NCBI GenBank assembly: GCA_036426205.1
Contig: CM071568.1
Location: 117,170,311 to 117,234,310, forward strand
Source: Ascaphus truei
Taxonomy: Eukaryota > Chordata > Amphibia > Anura > Ascaphidae
Direction of reading: 5' to 3'
DNA length: 64,000 nt
The translations under genes were made by a program, and so were the position numbers. Below are positions 63,931 through 64,000 of the stretch, piece after piece (position 1 is the stretch's first letter; the number at the start of each line of letters is the position of its first letter). Under the pieces are notes generated by a model. It saw only the letters and a list, made by a program, of their open reading frames with translations, searched no databases and was not told the origin of the DNA.

Positions 63931-64000
63931 AATGCTGGGTCTAGTTTAAGGCATGTATGCAGCATGTACCTGGGTGTACCTGGGTCTTTTTGGCGATTGC

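Overview
The window looks like about 64 kb of an anuran amphibian genome. It contains one recognisable host gene and a dense layer of transposable elements. The gene is the 3' half of ZNF236 (C2H2 zinc-finger protein 236) on the + strand. Ten exons run from 17810 to 51662 with canonical splice sites and reading phases that agree at every junction (1874 nt, 624 whole codons plus one split-codon base at each end). The gene is cut at both ends: the N-terminal fingers and the last C-terminal fingers are not in the window. The amphibian assignment is an inference from the repeat families (L2 with a 2A-like motif, Tx1/L1, Penelope-like, Tf1/sushi-like gypsy, hAT and Harbinger MITEs) and from the divergence of the ZNF236 protein.

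Layout. 1-17809: upstream intron or flank, with a hAT MITE, a CA/minisatellite block, degenerate Tx1/L1 remnants, two related hAT MITEs, and an L2 LINE split by a nearly complete Tx1/L1 LINE (9-bp target duplication). 17810-28684: seven ZNF236 exons separated by introns that hold Harbinger-, Tigger- and hAT-type MITEs, two solo LTRs with target duplications and a 138-bp palindrome. 28685-41968: a large intron with a third solo LTR nested in a hAT MITE, a Penelope-like element carrying GIY-YIG and RT coding and an inverted partial copy of itself, hammerhead-ribozyme-like motifs, MITEs and a polypyrimidine tract. 41969-42097: exon. 42690-50764: a complete LTR element on the - strand. 51183-51662: two more zinc-finger exons. 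56185-62007: a complete but decayed chromodomain gypsy element with a perfect 5-bp target duplication.

The most unusual object is the LTR element at 42690-50764. It has two LTRs, a 5-bp target duplication, a primer-binding site matching tRNA-Leu and a polypurine tract, but no gag, protease, RT or integrase that I can see. Its internal region encodes a decayed coiled-coil protein made of tandem 14-residue repeats, followed by a stretch that aligns with the rod domain of nuclear lamins. An L2 LINE, itself bounded by an 8-bp target duplication, lies inside the lamin-like reading frame. A solo LTR of the same family sits in an upstream intron in the opposite orientation.

Many element ends are fixed here by target-site duplications read directly from the sequence. 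Family names rest on motif recognition, not on database searches.
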